From: Saxidomus purpurata
Taxonomy: Eukaryota; Mollusca; Bivalvia; Venerida; Veneridae
Assembly (NCBI GenBank): GCA_022818135.1
Contig: JAFMSR010000007.1
Coordinates: 26,554,415-26,618,414 of the forward strand
DNA length: 64,000 bases
Direction: 5' to 3'
In this document: positions 47,322 to 59,600 of the stretch, one piece after another
Numbering within the stretch: position 1 is the first letter of the stretch
Layout of the letters: each line of letters starts with the position of its first letter
Position numbers and translations under genes: made by a program
The notes under the pieces: generated by a model
The model's input: the letters and a program-made list of their open reading frames with translations, nothing else
Told to the model about the DNA's origin: nothing
Databases searched by the model: none

Positions 47322-48430
47322 ACATTGGTCAACCTCTTTTCCAAGTCACGTGGCAGGTTTCAGAGCAAGAACGAAAAGTAATGTGAAGAAGTTATCAGGA
47401 AAATGCCGAGGACAGGTAACTAACTGACAACAATACAATTAAAAAGTAACAATGGACATCGTTGCTATTTGTCAACTTTCGTTATTCTGTCATGTTAAAG
47501 CTATGTCTTATCCAGAAAGGCTGAAATCGTACATGAAAAGAGCGTCTTTATTGAAGACTCTAGTGCGATATTTGTTAAACTCTCAGCCACTGTATTTTCT
47601 GCTATTTCTAAAACACATCAACAGAACGAAAATTGTTCTATTGTAACAACTGATTTTGGTTATAGTATTGTGAACTCATCACATGAAAGCAGTAGTGTAT
47701 TTCCTGGAACGTAGTGCATCATCTGTTTTAAACTGATGATACGTAAATAATTACATTAATTATAACTTAAAATTAGAAACCTATGTATTTCTGTAGCCAT
47801 TTTAGCGTTCTCCCGCGCACTTTGAAGGTCATTTAGAAACAGGTAAATCTTATCAAATTATTTAGACATTTAGAGGGTTTGTTAACTTTGATTTAGAGAC
47901 TTGATTTTTAAGCGTGGTCACAATGGTCTAAAATGAGTTCCTCTGTAAATTATATATATCTTCACAATTCAATATAATTTTACTTAGTTTTTTGAACATG
48001 GTAAACTCGAAACTCAGGCAAACTTACTGTTTATAATAGTTGAACACATTGAAATAATGTCGTCTGCAGGTACCATCTAGATGATATTCGTGTTACTAGG
48101 TTACTGCTGTATCTCAAAGCGCTTGCTACCGCATTCATAATGTTTCAACTAAAAAATAAGAATAAAAACTTGCCAGATTTATGTTACTTACAGACAAGGT
48201 GCAGAGGTTTCTTGGAATTGGTGTAATAATGATCATGTTGACGCATTGTTGTATAATTATAAAAAGTTACCTTTATTCAAAGGTTTTATAAACTATTTCG
48301 AATAATAATAGAATCACTTGACTTTAGTAGCAGCCAGTCTGTCAATAAAACAACCTGGAATTTTATGTATGTTAAATAAGTTAACATACATATTTAATTT
48401 TGTCTAAACATTAATCCCCACCCACTTTTG
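47322..48430. other. No gene seen
   Basis: AT-rich sequence with short frames only. The 63- to 64-residue frames near 47236-47646 overlap the transposon end or show no domain. Confidence 0.4.
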
Positions 48431-48437
48431 GCCCCCC

Positions 48438-48621
<184 letters not shown>

Positions 48622-48839
48622 TAATGAAAAACGAAGATAATGTATACCAAAAATGGCAGACATTTGATTAAGATCAACTTAAGGATCATCTATACAGCAC
48701 GTCTTATAGATATATACATGTATACACGTGAATATATTGTCCTAAGTACAATGAATTTTAGAGAATATAAACATACACATAACATATGCTGGGAGAAATA
48801 CTGGTTTATGTCTTGCTAATTGTGCATTTACCATGTTTG

Positions 48840-49130
48840 TGAACTGAACTGCATATTTACCTTTGTGACTGGTCCTAGAACTCAAGATGAAGGGTCCGCA
48901 TGGCCTTTTGACTATGTCCATCATCCTGGTACAAGGTGGCGCTCAAAAATGTAGATGGGCCGACTGACCCTCATTCTCATTTATATATTATCTGTGTTTG
49001 AATCTATTTGTTAATAATGCCCGCTGTAATACAAACAATTGAAAACAAAATTTATTTGGTTAAATAGAATATTGCAGTTGCTCACAAAGAACATTCAAAC
49101 AAATGCAAATACTAGTACTGTATTTTCATT
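48840..49130. repeat. Duplicated segment, copy 2
   Basis: Partner of 43255-43510, same order and orientation. Between the two copies lie the foldback transposon and the poly(A) run. Confidence 0.6.
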
Positions 49131-51798
49131 ACATGAAATGTACAAGTTTTCATTTTCTATTTCTGATTACTAAAATTTCATTCACCTTAGTTTATAGTAC
49201 TAAATAATTATATTGACCTTTAACATTTAGACTTTTACTAAAGGAGGTGTACTTTATGATGATCAAAAAGAACTTTTTAATGTAACTGAATGATATTTAT
49301 CGTAAACGCAGTGAAAACACGAACTGTTTTCATGCATATAGATAAAAAAGAACTCACCAGTTCGTTGCATGTTTTCCTAGGCTTTAAGCAAGACACCACG
49401 TGAAACACGTGTTATTTTCTTTTACCATTACTATAATGTCAATATTGTATCATGCCTACATAAGAACAAACTAAATCAAATTTTGAACCAATCGTAGCAG
49501 TTACCAGATATTTTAAACATACAAATGTAGCTCAAATCAACGGTTCAAAATCCAAACACCTCAACGAGACTTTTATCAGTTTTCTAATAAATGCATTTTG
49601 TTCTGACTGCAGCTGAAAATGTTTTTAATTAGTGATATTTATTCACGAATAAAGTGATTTGCTTTGTAAACAATTGCTATTTATATCATTTGAAGGGTCT
49701 AGAAAACAAAATATAAGTTCTTCAAGTAGTTTTTTTCATAGTTAGATCTAAAATGTTCACTTTAAATCGTAATCTTTAGCGGTGTTCAGATGATGAAATG
49801 ATAATACTGGACTAATAAGAACCATTATAATGCAACACCGATTGTTCAAACGAGATTAACCGTGAAGAAAAAAACCCACAGTTTTAAAGGCAAACAGTTC
49901 TTTTAATCGTATGCCCAGATTGGCATTTACATTTTACATACAAGTAAACAAGTTACAATTTTTAATCAATATCAAATGTTATAAATTTTCAATGTCATTT
50001 TCATGCCATGAATGCAGGCATGCTAAAAAGCAAAGCATGTACTGAAAAGGTCTGTAAACCTTCCAGTTCTGACAGTACTGCAACATACTACCATATAATT
50101 TCTAAAACATAAATATATCAAAAGGGGTCACTTTCAACAATTTGAAAGTAATCATAAGAGGGTCCCCAAGTAGACACACCGGTTACAGTAAATGTGACGT
50201 CAATGAGATCTTGACATCATCTGGCGTTTTAGATCACATGGTGATGTTAGTTTTTAATTCCATTCATGTTGAGTATTTTTTATAGTAATTAATTTTTGTG
50301 AAAAAGCGTGAAGCATCTTTTGAGATAATAAACAGACATACTATTAATTCTTTTTTTTTATATAAATTACTGCAACGGACAAGTCTACCTGTTTGCCCTC
50401 TGCACAATGTCTGCATAATAATGACTAATATGACTTTAAATCATGTACAACAAATAATTTTGGGACAAATATTTTCATATAAATATAGAAATATTTCCCA
50501 AAAACAAATGAAATGACGTTTAAAAAGCAGCCATAAAATGATCCAAGGAATTTTCAAACTAACCGGGCATATCAATTGTAATTACATTGTTTTGTAAATA
50601 TACCTTACACATATGTTCAATGCGAGTCTACAGATCTGTAAAAAATATCTGTCTGGTCAGCATTAAAGTGTACAAACAGTTTTAATGAAAACAAAATATT
50701 GCACTCTGATGTTCAATGCAGCTGATTGTTCCTTTATCGTAAAAAAATATTGATTTCTACAATGATACTTGATTAAAAACTTATAAGTCTTAAACATCGT
50801 TATGTCTTGGCATATAAAAAAAACCATGATTGTCAGATGCATGTGGATTCTTATACTACAAAGCAATACATTTTTAAAACATTTTTACGCACTAAGATTT
50901 CGTCATCTGATTTTTGTTAACATCTCATGCACTGAATTATCCATTGTAATTATTTGTGTGTTATAGCCAAAGAATAAGCAAAATATTGGCTTGGAATCAT
51001 CATTGAGATGTGAAATGTCTACCTGCACACTGGTTTGACAATTTGTAAACATAAATAACACACGATAATACATTCTTGCAGATGTGCAATTTTCAAAACA
51101 TACCTCGTGTTTCTGTTATATACCTCATGAATAGAAATAACAATATTAAAAAATAATGCTAAGGATGTACGGTTGACAGATTTAAGCCATTTAAAAATAG
51201 AACAGTTAATTGTTCTCCGTCATTAAAGCACAGTTCTTAATTAAAGCACAGTTATTTTTATTTTTCATGAACACAAATGCGAAGATAAATCAGACTGTGC
51301 TATTAATTTAATTACATCAGAAAAAGATAAATTCTGCAGTTTAGTAACTGGTTTATGGGAACCACACAAATAAAATATCTATAGTAACATTACGTTTACC
51401 ATAAATACCTTCAAGGCTTCATCTGACCAATTTCGTTAAAAGTACGAACTTGTTTCTATGGTGTCTGTATAAGTTTTGGCATTTACAAACCTAGATAAGA
51501 TATATTTTTCACAAGTGAACAATTCAATAAAAAGGCTAGCAAAAATAAACCATACTTCCTTAATACATTTACGCTACTGTTTTTATAAATCAATGTTTAA
51601 AAAAACAACGTATGGTGTCTTGTGACAATACTTTGCAATATTACAAACATGTAAACAACATAATGCGGCAAATCTGAAAACTATGAATAGTACATAACAT
51701 TCATTATGATTTGATACAGTATTATTCAAAGAATTTGATACAGTATTATTCAAAGAAACATTTCATCATACAATGTACTTTAAAACTTTACAATTTTT
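49131..51798. other. Non-coding, nothing recognised
   Basis: Very AT-rich. Only short frames without domains or conserved splice patterns. Confidence 0.4.
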
Positions 51799-51865
51799 CA
51801 TGCATTTCAGGAGACCGTAGAATAGTCAGGAACTTCCGTCATGAAACGGTGGCCTGAAATGCATG
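51799..51865. other. Hairpin family, copy A
   Basis: A perfect 13-bp outer stem (CATGCATTTCAGG with CCTGAAATGCATG), a 2x2 internal loop, a 5-bp inner stem (ACCGT/ACGGT) and a 27-base loop containing GTCAGGAACTTCCGTCAT. The loop sequence recurs in copies B and C while the stem sequence differs. On the minus strand a short frame HRFMTEVPDYSTVS also runs through it. Confidence 0.5.
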
Positions 51866-53163
51866 AAAACACAAACTTTATGAGCCGGATCAAGAGAAAA
51901 CCAGACTTGATGTTCTTTTTTTATCTTAAAGTTAATTACCCTTCAAAAACGCCATTTTGAATTATGACAAATTAGAGTCTGAGGAAAAAGTGATGTTACC
52001 ATGCAAGAAACCGGATTTTAACTTCAATCCAAGGCCATAACACCTTGATCCAACATATTACTACTTTGATCAGTGCTTTGCGAGGGTTTCGCGGTGTTCT
52101 TTACTATAATTAAGCATCGCAAACAGATAGCTCAATATTAGAGAGTCCGCTACATTTAATCATTATATGCAGATTTATTCTTCTACGTAGTATTTATTTT
52201 TTCGCTGGGTATATTACTGGTAGTATATCCCTGTGTTGATGTTCCGGGATTTCTTATCTTTTCATATCATAAAAAAACAGAAAGAAAGTTTTCTGAATTT
52301 CATAAAGACTGAAAGAAATAGGGTTATGATTAAATCAACATTATCTAATGAACATTACAAAAATGTTTGAACTAACGTTACAATAGTTTTTTTCTCCGTT
52401 ACACATCACTAGGAAAAACTAAGAATTTGTCATGCAATTTTGATTTTTCGTACGTTAAATACCTCACATTTTGCACAAATATTGATTGAAAATACCTTTG
52501 ACTTTTTAAGCAATTTGTCATTGGTCAATAAATAAAAAAATAATTAATATTTTCGTTTTTTTAGATGCCTATAGACAGTTTTGCAACAAAAAAAATTTTC
52601 AATTTTTTTATTTTTATGTATTTGATACCAATAACATGCATAGAAAAAGACATTATTAATTTTTTCCCCCTTTGTTTTTTGACGAAAACATTCACTATAA
52701 CGGTCAAAATTTTGAAATATTTTGAAAAAAGGGTTGACATGCAAACAGAAATTAATATAAATTGTATTTAATATTTTCATAAAAGTTCAGACATTTATGA
52801 CAGAAATGGCTATAAGAAAAATGCCATTGAGGAAACAATACCATTTTACTCATGATGGTTTATGCATTTAAATGCAAATAATGAATTATGTCACTTTTGG
52901 CTGATTTTCTCATGACGAGACTGATATAGTTATTATAATCAAATTAAACATGTACAATATGAATGTATTTAACACACGATGGACATCCGATTCATAATGC
53001 ATAAAGTATTTACAATGTATAAAGTATATATAAAGAATATAATAACTGTTTAGTGTCTTATTCTAGTACAAAATTAATTGTATACTAAAACATAGTACAT
53101 GAAGATAATTGAAGTAGGTCAAGCATACTTTATCTTAATCCAAAATTTTCCAGTTATTCTTTA

Positions 53164-53224
53164 AGTTTTTCATAAGACCATTGAATAGTCAGGAATGCCC
53201 GTCATAAAACGATGGCGCGAAATG
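53164..53224. other. Hairpin family, copy B (degenerate)
   Basis: Same loop block (AATAGTCAGGAATGCCCGTC) with a weaker stem (TTTC/GAAA and CCAT/ATGG). The minus-strand frame reads HRFMTGIPDYSMVL and then a stop, close to copy A. Confidence 0.4.
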
Positions 53225-53239
53225 TACTAAAATAAAATA

Positions 53240-55277
53240 CAAACACACTAAAATAAAATATTTCAGTATGACCAATACAAGCAAAATATGAAATGTTGTT
53301 GCTCGATACGTTTTGCAGCGTGGCAAGGTTACTTAAATCAAGGCTGAACATTTTTTCTTTTCAATTTCAGGTTCTAAACATTTCTTCTAAATGATTTTTG
53401 CTTTGCACTTTATACAATATGAAATCTGCAATGATTACTAAGAACATGCCAAATAAAGACTACGCATTAAATGTCATAAAAGTTGAGAAAAATATATAAC
53501 TTATGTTTAGTTTGGCAAATGAGTCATTTCTAATAATATCTAGACATGCATTCTTATTGTCTAAATAGGCAAAATATGTGATGCAGATTGAGTAACTATA
53601 AATTATTTCATTGACACACCTGTTTTAGCAATTTTGAATAACAATCAATATAAAATAGTTAATGTCAGTAATACTTTATCTGCTATTTAAAGAATTCTGG
53701 GTCCAAATTAAATAACTGATGCTTATTTGTTCTTTTGATTCAATAAAAATTAAGCCGGTCAATACACAAATATATAATATCTTCTTAACGGGGTAAGAAT
53801 ACTCAAAGATTTCCCCTGTTGAAGAATATTTGTATTTAAATGTCGATATTTTTCTTTAATTTAATTTAGTCACTTTTGCGATGAATTATTGAAACTTTTA
53901 CAATAATGTACAATTTTATATTGTTTGTTGAACAAAATAGAAACGTATGAAACATTTAATAAAATTGAAAAACAGTACACTACATGATAAATATAAATTT
54001 TTTGCCACTTTTGCTTTTCTGGTGCAACCTGATAGAGTGTAGAACCTTGCAATACACAACTGTTTTAACAATTTTAAACCTTTAAGTTAAATTACCCATC
54101 AAAGGTGCCCACACTTCATTTAAGAAAAACTGAATATGAAATCATTCATGAATTCTTTGGCCCAAAATGCATCAAAGAAATAAATGATAGAGAAAGTCGA
54201 CTATTTCGCTTTATAAATAAAAAATAAGTGCTGATCATATACTTTTTGATTAGGAAAGTTTCTTTAAAAACAAATCCACAAACATTTATTACTACTATTC
54301 TGAATAAATAAGAGCAATGGTCCATCAGAAATATCTTTCTGTTTTTCATAAGGTTTATTTTTCGAAGCAATTCAAGTCTGCAAATGTTACCATTTCTATT
54401 CTTGAAAAAGAATAAAGGGGTGCAGTTTGAAGGGTAATATCACTTCAAATGTATGCCTTACAGACATCATTGATTATGAATTTTCACATCATTTTGGATC
54501 ATTATCAAAATAGAACAAACATCTTAAACATATCAAAAATGGTAAAAGTAGACATAACGTAAATTCATAAATATACTTTGCAAGATTCTATTCTGGTGCA
54601 CAATTGATCGCATATTCTAAGCCTTAAATGCCAATCACGAGTTACCTTCATAATATATTTTATCCACCAAATCTATAAGTGCTCATGCATATACAGAGAC
54701 CGAAGGGCTAGTGCTAGGACAATCCTTTTTCCAAACAGTTGTCCCGTTATTGCTTCGAATTATTTTTGAATAGTATTTCATCACATGGTCAGACTATTTT
54801 GCATTAGATATTACAAGTTTTAGAGCTATTTCGAAGTACATCCATTTTACTCGACGAGTCTTCTCTAGTAACAGTTGATATTACGTACACAATAGTTTAT
54901 TAATACTGTTCCGTTTTTTAAAAAACAATTGTCCATAGACATATATTGTCCATGGAGTTATCATGTCATATTGCTCAAAGTTCATTTTTCTTGAGACATA
55001 CCAAATATTTGACCAGAATCTAGCGAAATTATCGAACAGCTCTTGTATTCTAAACTAATCTATTACATTTTCTGTCACAATAATGTAACAAGGAACTTTT
55101 GATCAGAAAAGTAATAAAATCAATAATGTCTGCATTTTTGCATAAAACAAATTATTCTTCAATAAAATGTTAATTCATCAAGCTATGGAGACATATCTGT
55201 CTTGATATGAACATTTCAAATTCGCACAATTAAGAAGTATATACAATGACCGAAATAATTCAATTCAATTATCACAG
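53240..55277. other. Non-coding, nothing recognised
   Basis: AT-rich spacer between hairpin copies B and C; no domain or repeat unit identified. Confidence 0.4.
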
Positions 55278-55286
55278 TTTATAAGA

Positions 55287-55344
55287 CATTTCGGGACGTC
55301 GCATAACTGTCAGGAATTATCCGTCATACAGCGGCTCCCAAAAT
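55287..55344. other. Hairpin family, copy C
   Basis: Loop block TGTCAGGAATTATCCGTCAT. The stem is CATTT(C)GGGA with TCCC(A)AAATG, plus inner GTCGC/GCGGC. The stem bases differ from copy A but pair again. The minus-strand frame seen in A and B is broken here by a one-base indel. Confidence 0.45.
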
Positions 55345-55906
55345 GCAAATAAACATGTCTTGAGCGTTTCTCCTAGAGTGATAATTCAGTTATATCACGT
55401 GTAATTGTTGCCCACTTCGGGCACGTTTAGTATTATAGTCAAGCTCCAGTCCTTGAGCCGCGTGGTAGATATTAAAATGATCTCTTGTAAATTAGTCATG
55501 GACATACTGATGGTGCAATGCGTTACCCTGTAGTTGCAGATAAAAGTCGATGTTCACTTCCTTATTTTGGAGTTTAATTAATATTTTATTTGGGCTTCCA
55601 AATCGGATATAATTACTTGTGATTATAATGTATTTTGTCCGTATACCGTTCTCCAAGGCACAGGAAAGAATTGTTTTAGATCTTATATCTTTGTGTTGTT
55701 GAATGTCTATTACAGTTTAACCAGTAGCAGTTTTATCAAATTTTACAGATACTATTTCGACAGTTTGAATGTATTACTTAATTATTTTCGAAAGCAAAAT
55801 ACAGCTACCCGAAGAATAATTACATTAACAAACGCGGTATTTTACGGTCATGGCCTCTTTGATTGCGATCAAATCTGAACTAACATTTTATGTACAAAAC
55901 GGGCAT

Positions 55907-56608
55907 TTACAGTTCGCTGATTCTTTCCATCATGATTGCAAGTTTTTCCTTTTCTGCCGATTTTGACAACATTTTCCAAGAGGATGGAATCTCGATCGTT
56001 TCTTGTGTCCCTTCGGAAGAATTACTTTCAATCCACGCGGTAAACATAAATTTCCAGAAAGAATTATCGTCAGCTGTCACATCAGTAGGAATTATCCAGT
56101 CATTTTTAATAGGCTCTTTCTCACAAGAACGTAGCTTTTCACATTCATCCCAGCAAGTATCGGAGTGTATTCTTGATAACGTTCCGGAAATCATTTCCTG
56201 AAACGCTGCTGGTTTATGCATGAGGGCTTTGTGTTCTTCTTTGTGACCTTCTTGTCCGATGCAGCATAACTCACCACAAAAAGGACATGCTGCTTTACAT
56301 CCTAGCAAATCCTCTAGTACCTCTCGAACAGTTTCGTGCCTTATACGTTCAAGCTGAGCGTTCAGAACTAATTCGTTTAGCTTTTTTGTCAGTGTAGAAA
56401 CAATTTGGAGATTATTAAAGTTTTCAGCTAGTCTTGAAATAATAATACCAGCATTTGGTTCATTAAGTCTGTCATGTGCAAAAACTTTGATTTTATTTAA
56501 TGTAAGCAATTCATTCAGAGACTCGTAAATCATATCAACGCATGTCATCATAGCACCGGAGTGTGTACTACGTCTATGAACCTCTAGGTTTCGACTGGCC
56601 TTCAACAA
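55907..56608 (-). CDS. C-terminal part of the VLIG/GVIN-like GTPase (shifted frame)
   Basis: 233 residues from a non-ATG codon. The frame is open from 56636, overlapping the end of the upstream frame by 21 bases. It carries the family's C-terminal metal-binding-like motif: CPFCGELC at residues 108-115, then histidines at about 122, 126 and 131 (GHKEEH...H). A Trp-rich tail follows with WKFMFTAW and IPSSWKML, the usual C-terminal end of GVIN/VLIG proteins. It is not an independent gene: it continues the protein coded at 56613-60449 after an apparent +1 shift. Intronless. Either a sequencing indel or a real disruption would explain the break. Confidence 0.8.
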   Translation of the reverse strand: MLKASRNLEVHRRSTHSGAMMTCVDMIYESLNELLTLNKIKVFAHDRLNEPNAGIIISRLAENFNNLQIVSTLTKKLNELVLNAQLERIRHETVREVLEDLLGCKAACPFCGELCCIGQEGHKEEHKALMHKPAAFQEMISGTLSRIHSDTCWDECEKLRSCEKEPIKNDWIIPTDVTADDNSFWKFMFTAWIESNSSEGTQETIEIPSSWKMLSKSAEKEKLAIMMERISEL

Positions 56609-56612
56609 TCGT

Positions 56613-59600
56613 TCATTTACATTCGCCTAAATGCTTTTTCACACTTTTTACAATTATAGCCTGAATTTGGTTAACCTGGTCTGCACAGGAAGGCTCCGAC
56701 AATTCATCAAATAGACTTGCGATACAATCCTCCACCGCAGTAACAGGAGATGTTATGTACCCAAGCAAAGCGTCCTTTCGATCAAGAAGTGTTATCCATG
56801 TATGACATAATAATCCCTGCTTAGATGCCAAGAAAAAATGTTTCTCCTTTAAATGAGAGGCAAATTCTTGTGGAAGCCGTTTTACTATCGAATCCTGTAA
56901 TTCTTCCAAAATTATGTCTGTAAATACTTCTACTGCTTCAAATATATTTGTTTTATAATCAAGTTGTGCTCGACATTTACTTTTAAAGTAGCTTTCAGTT
57001 GTTTCCATCAGTCGTTTGGACAGAAGGGATTTATCAGTATCGAAGGCTCGTACCTTTTTGATAAATTCTCCACACAGCGATATTGCAAGCTCAATTTCAC
57101 AACTTGGCCTGAGGTGAATTTTTCCGCCATACAGATGCTTGTGATTTCCTACTTCCAATAGGATATCTCTGAAAATATCTGTATGATAGAACATTTTCAT
57201 TGCAATTACGTCATTTATCAAATGTTCAACGTAGTCTAAACTGTCTCGTACAATATCTTGCGCCATTTTTTCTTGACTGCGATGCACCATATGGGAAAAC
57301 CATTTGCGCGTTGGCATATCTCGTAAGAAATCATTCATACTTCTTTCCATAATACCTTTTTCTTGCAGAATACTGTCGACACTGGCTCGATGCGCAAAGT
57401 ATGTTGAAAAAATGCAATCTGCAGCGTCCTCTTCATATTGGAAGTGCTGTGGGTGTGTTTGATTAGTCCAGACTGTGTTACACCACCGCTCAAATAGTGT
57501 ATTAGTTATAGAACTGATTTCTTTAGTTTCTTTTGCAGTAGCTAAATATCTTTGTATGAATTCATCAATTTGATTTAACAATCTGTCATCGTTTTCAAGT
57601 AGTTTCATTTCTGTCTTTCTATAGCTTAAGTCTCGTTCAAACTGTGCATTGCATGTTAATCTGCACTCGTCAATGGCGTTTTTTAACTTCTGCAGACTAG
57701 GATCTCGTAGTTTCTGAATTGCTTTTGACAGTAAGGGATTTTGAAAATCAAAAAACAGTTCTTCGTGGTTTAAATGTTGTTGTTCGTTTGCCATTTTCCG
57801 CATTTGTGCTTGGTAATTAGACTCAATTTGTAAGAGATCAGGTATGTTTTTACAGTTTGCAATTTGTGTTTTGAAAAATGTTGTATTTTTCTGCAATTCT
57901 CGACGTATTTGCCACTGTAAGTAACAAATCCGTTTATCCATTACTGCACGTGCTTCCATTTCAATCGTATTACGAAAATCATAAACAAAATTATCCCGTT
58001 TAATAGCACTCCATAGGGAATCTATATGACTACGCAATTCCAAAACTGTGCCTTTAGCATCTTGATCAGTAAGAAGATTTTGCTTAAGTTTCATTGCAGC
58101 TTTACTATACGAGGGATTGATCATTTCAATTTCGTTGCTGTATTCATAAAGCGACGGAAAGTAATAATCATCTTCTGTGATGTCAAAGCGTATGATGTTC
58201 TTAAATCGACGTCTCGGAACACCTTCTAAATCGCAGGCAGCAGCAGTAAACGAATCTAAAGCATTTTCAAGGCTGTAGGCCTGACGTCGCATTTTATCTT
58301 TTTGAGTTGCATCTACCCCATGACGAAGAAGAACACACTTAGAATTCAATCCTGTTAATTCCATTCGCAGAAACGCACGAACTGATATTGGTAAAATGTC
58401 GCCAAGGTAAGATATGTTTTCTCCCATTATGTTCAAAATGGTAATGTGAGAAAGCCCTATGACAAATGTAGCTAATTCTCTTTCTTCGTGGTTCCTTTCG
58501 CCTTGGTCCCATTTAGCATTTGTAGAAAACAGTCCTTCTGTGTCTAAGATTATCAAGTAATCAACTAAATATTCTTCAGCAGCATCAGATGATACCTTAA
58601 CAAGATGCATGTGGACACCACGGGTACATCTACCAGAGCTTACATCAAACTGCGATCCAAACATTATATTTAGTAGGGTTGATTTGCCACTACTTTGTGC
58701 ACCAAGGACAGTTATTACTTTCATTCGAACACGTTTTAAATGTTTGTGTAACTCAAGCAAGACGCTCTGAATCCATCTAATAGGCACATCATTTGTCCTT
58801 CCATCCATCAATTCAACTTGATAACCGTTAATCAAAAGAGCAACTGCTTTTTGTGCAAGCATTTCTGGCATGATAGTATCTGGTATATTTATTTTTTCCC
58901 TTTGTGAAACTATTGTTTCGAATATTTGCCCCATTTCTCTTATGAACATGTTCAATGACAAATACATGTTATTGTAAGATTTGTCAATATTTTGTAACCG
59001 TTCCTCTATTCCTTTTGCGTAAGATTTTTCAATTTTGTGTTGATCCATTAATGCTACATATTGGTTACATATTTTTTTCAAGCTTGATCGTGTTGCCCTT
59101 TCAAAATGCAATTTAAGTCCTCGTAGCAAAATTTCTAGATCCAAACCTATACCCTTTTGGGCAATATCAATTTTTTCAAGAAACTCCTTTATTATCCAAA
59201 TTTCATCATTTTGGATCTTTCGTATCTGCCGAAGTCGCAGCTTTGCCTTTTGTAACTCCAGTCTTTCTCGATAGTGCCGTACGGTTTCTTCAGTTCCATG
59301 TCTTTCCCAATGCCTTAGTTTACAAATTTCAAGATCAGTTTTTGACCATTGCAAACTCTCATCCCCTTGAAGTGGAAATAACAATGTTTCTCCGAAGCTT
59401 TTTACAGTTTTTTCACCGAAGGAGGTTGTTGTCTTTATAGTTTCTTCAATATTATCTAGATCAACTTCAATACAGTTTGATCTAGCACACCATATCAATT
59501 TATCTTGGTTACATGTTGCTTTTGACACCTTTAGAATGTTCCAAATATCATCGATCAATTCTGGATGAGACACATTTTTGCATGGAACGACATAATTCCT

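Noticed and set aside
51799..51865. SECIS element or hammerhead ribozyme
   Set aside because: The SECIS ATGA/AA/GA core is not kept across the three copies, and no CTGATGA...GAAA hammerhead core is present.
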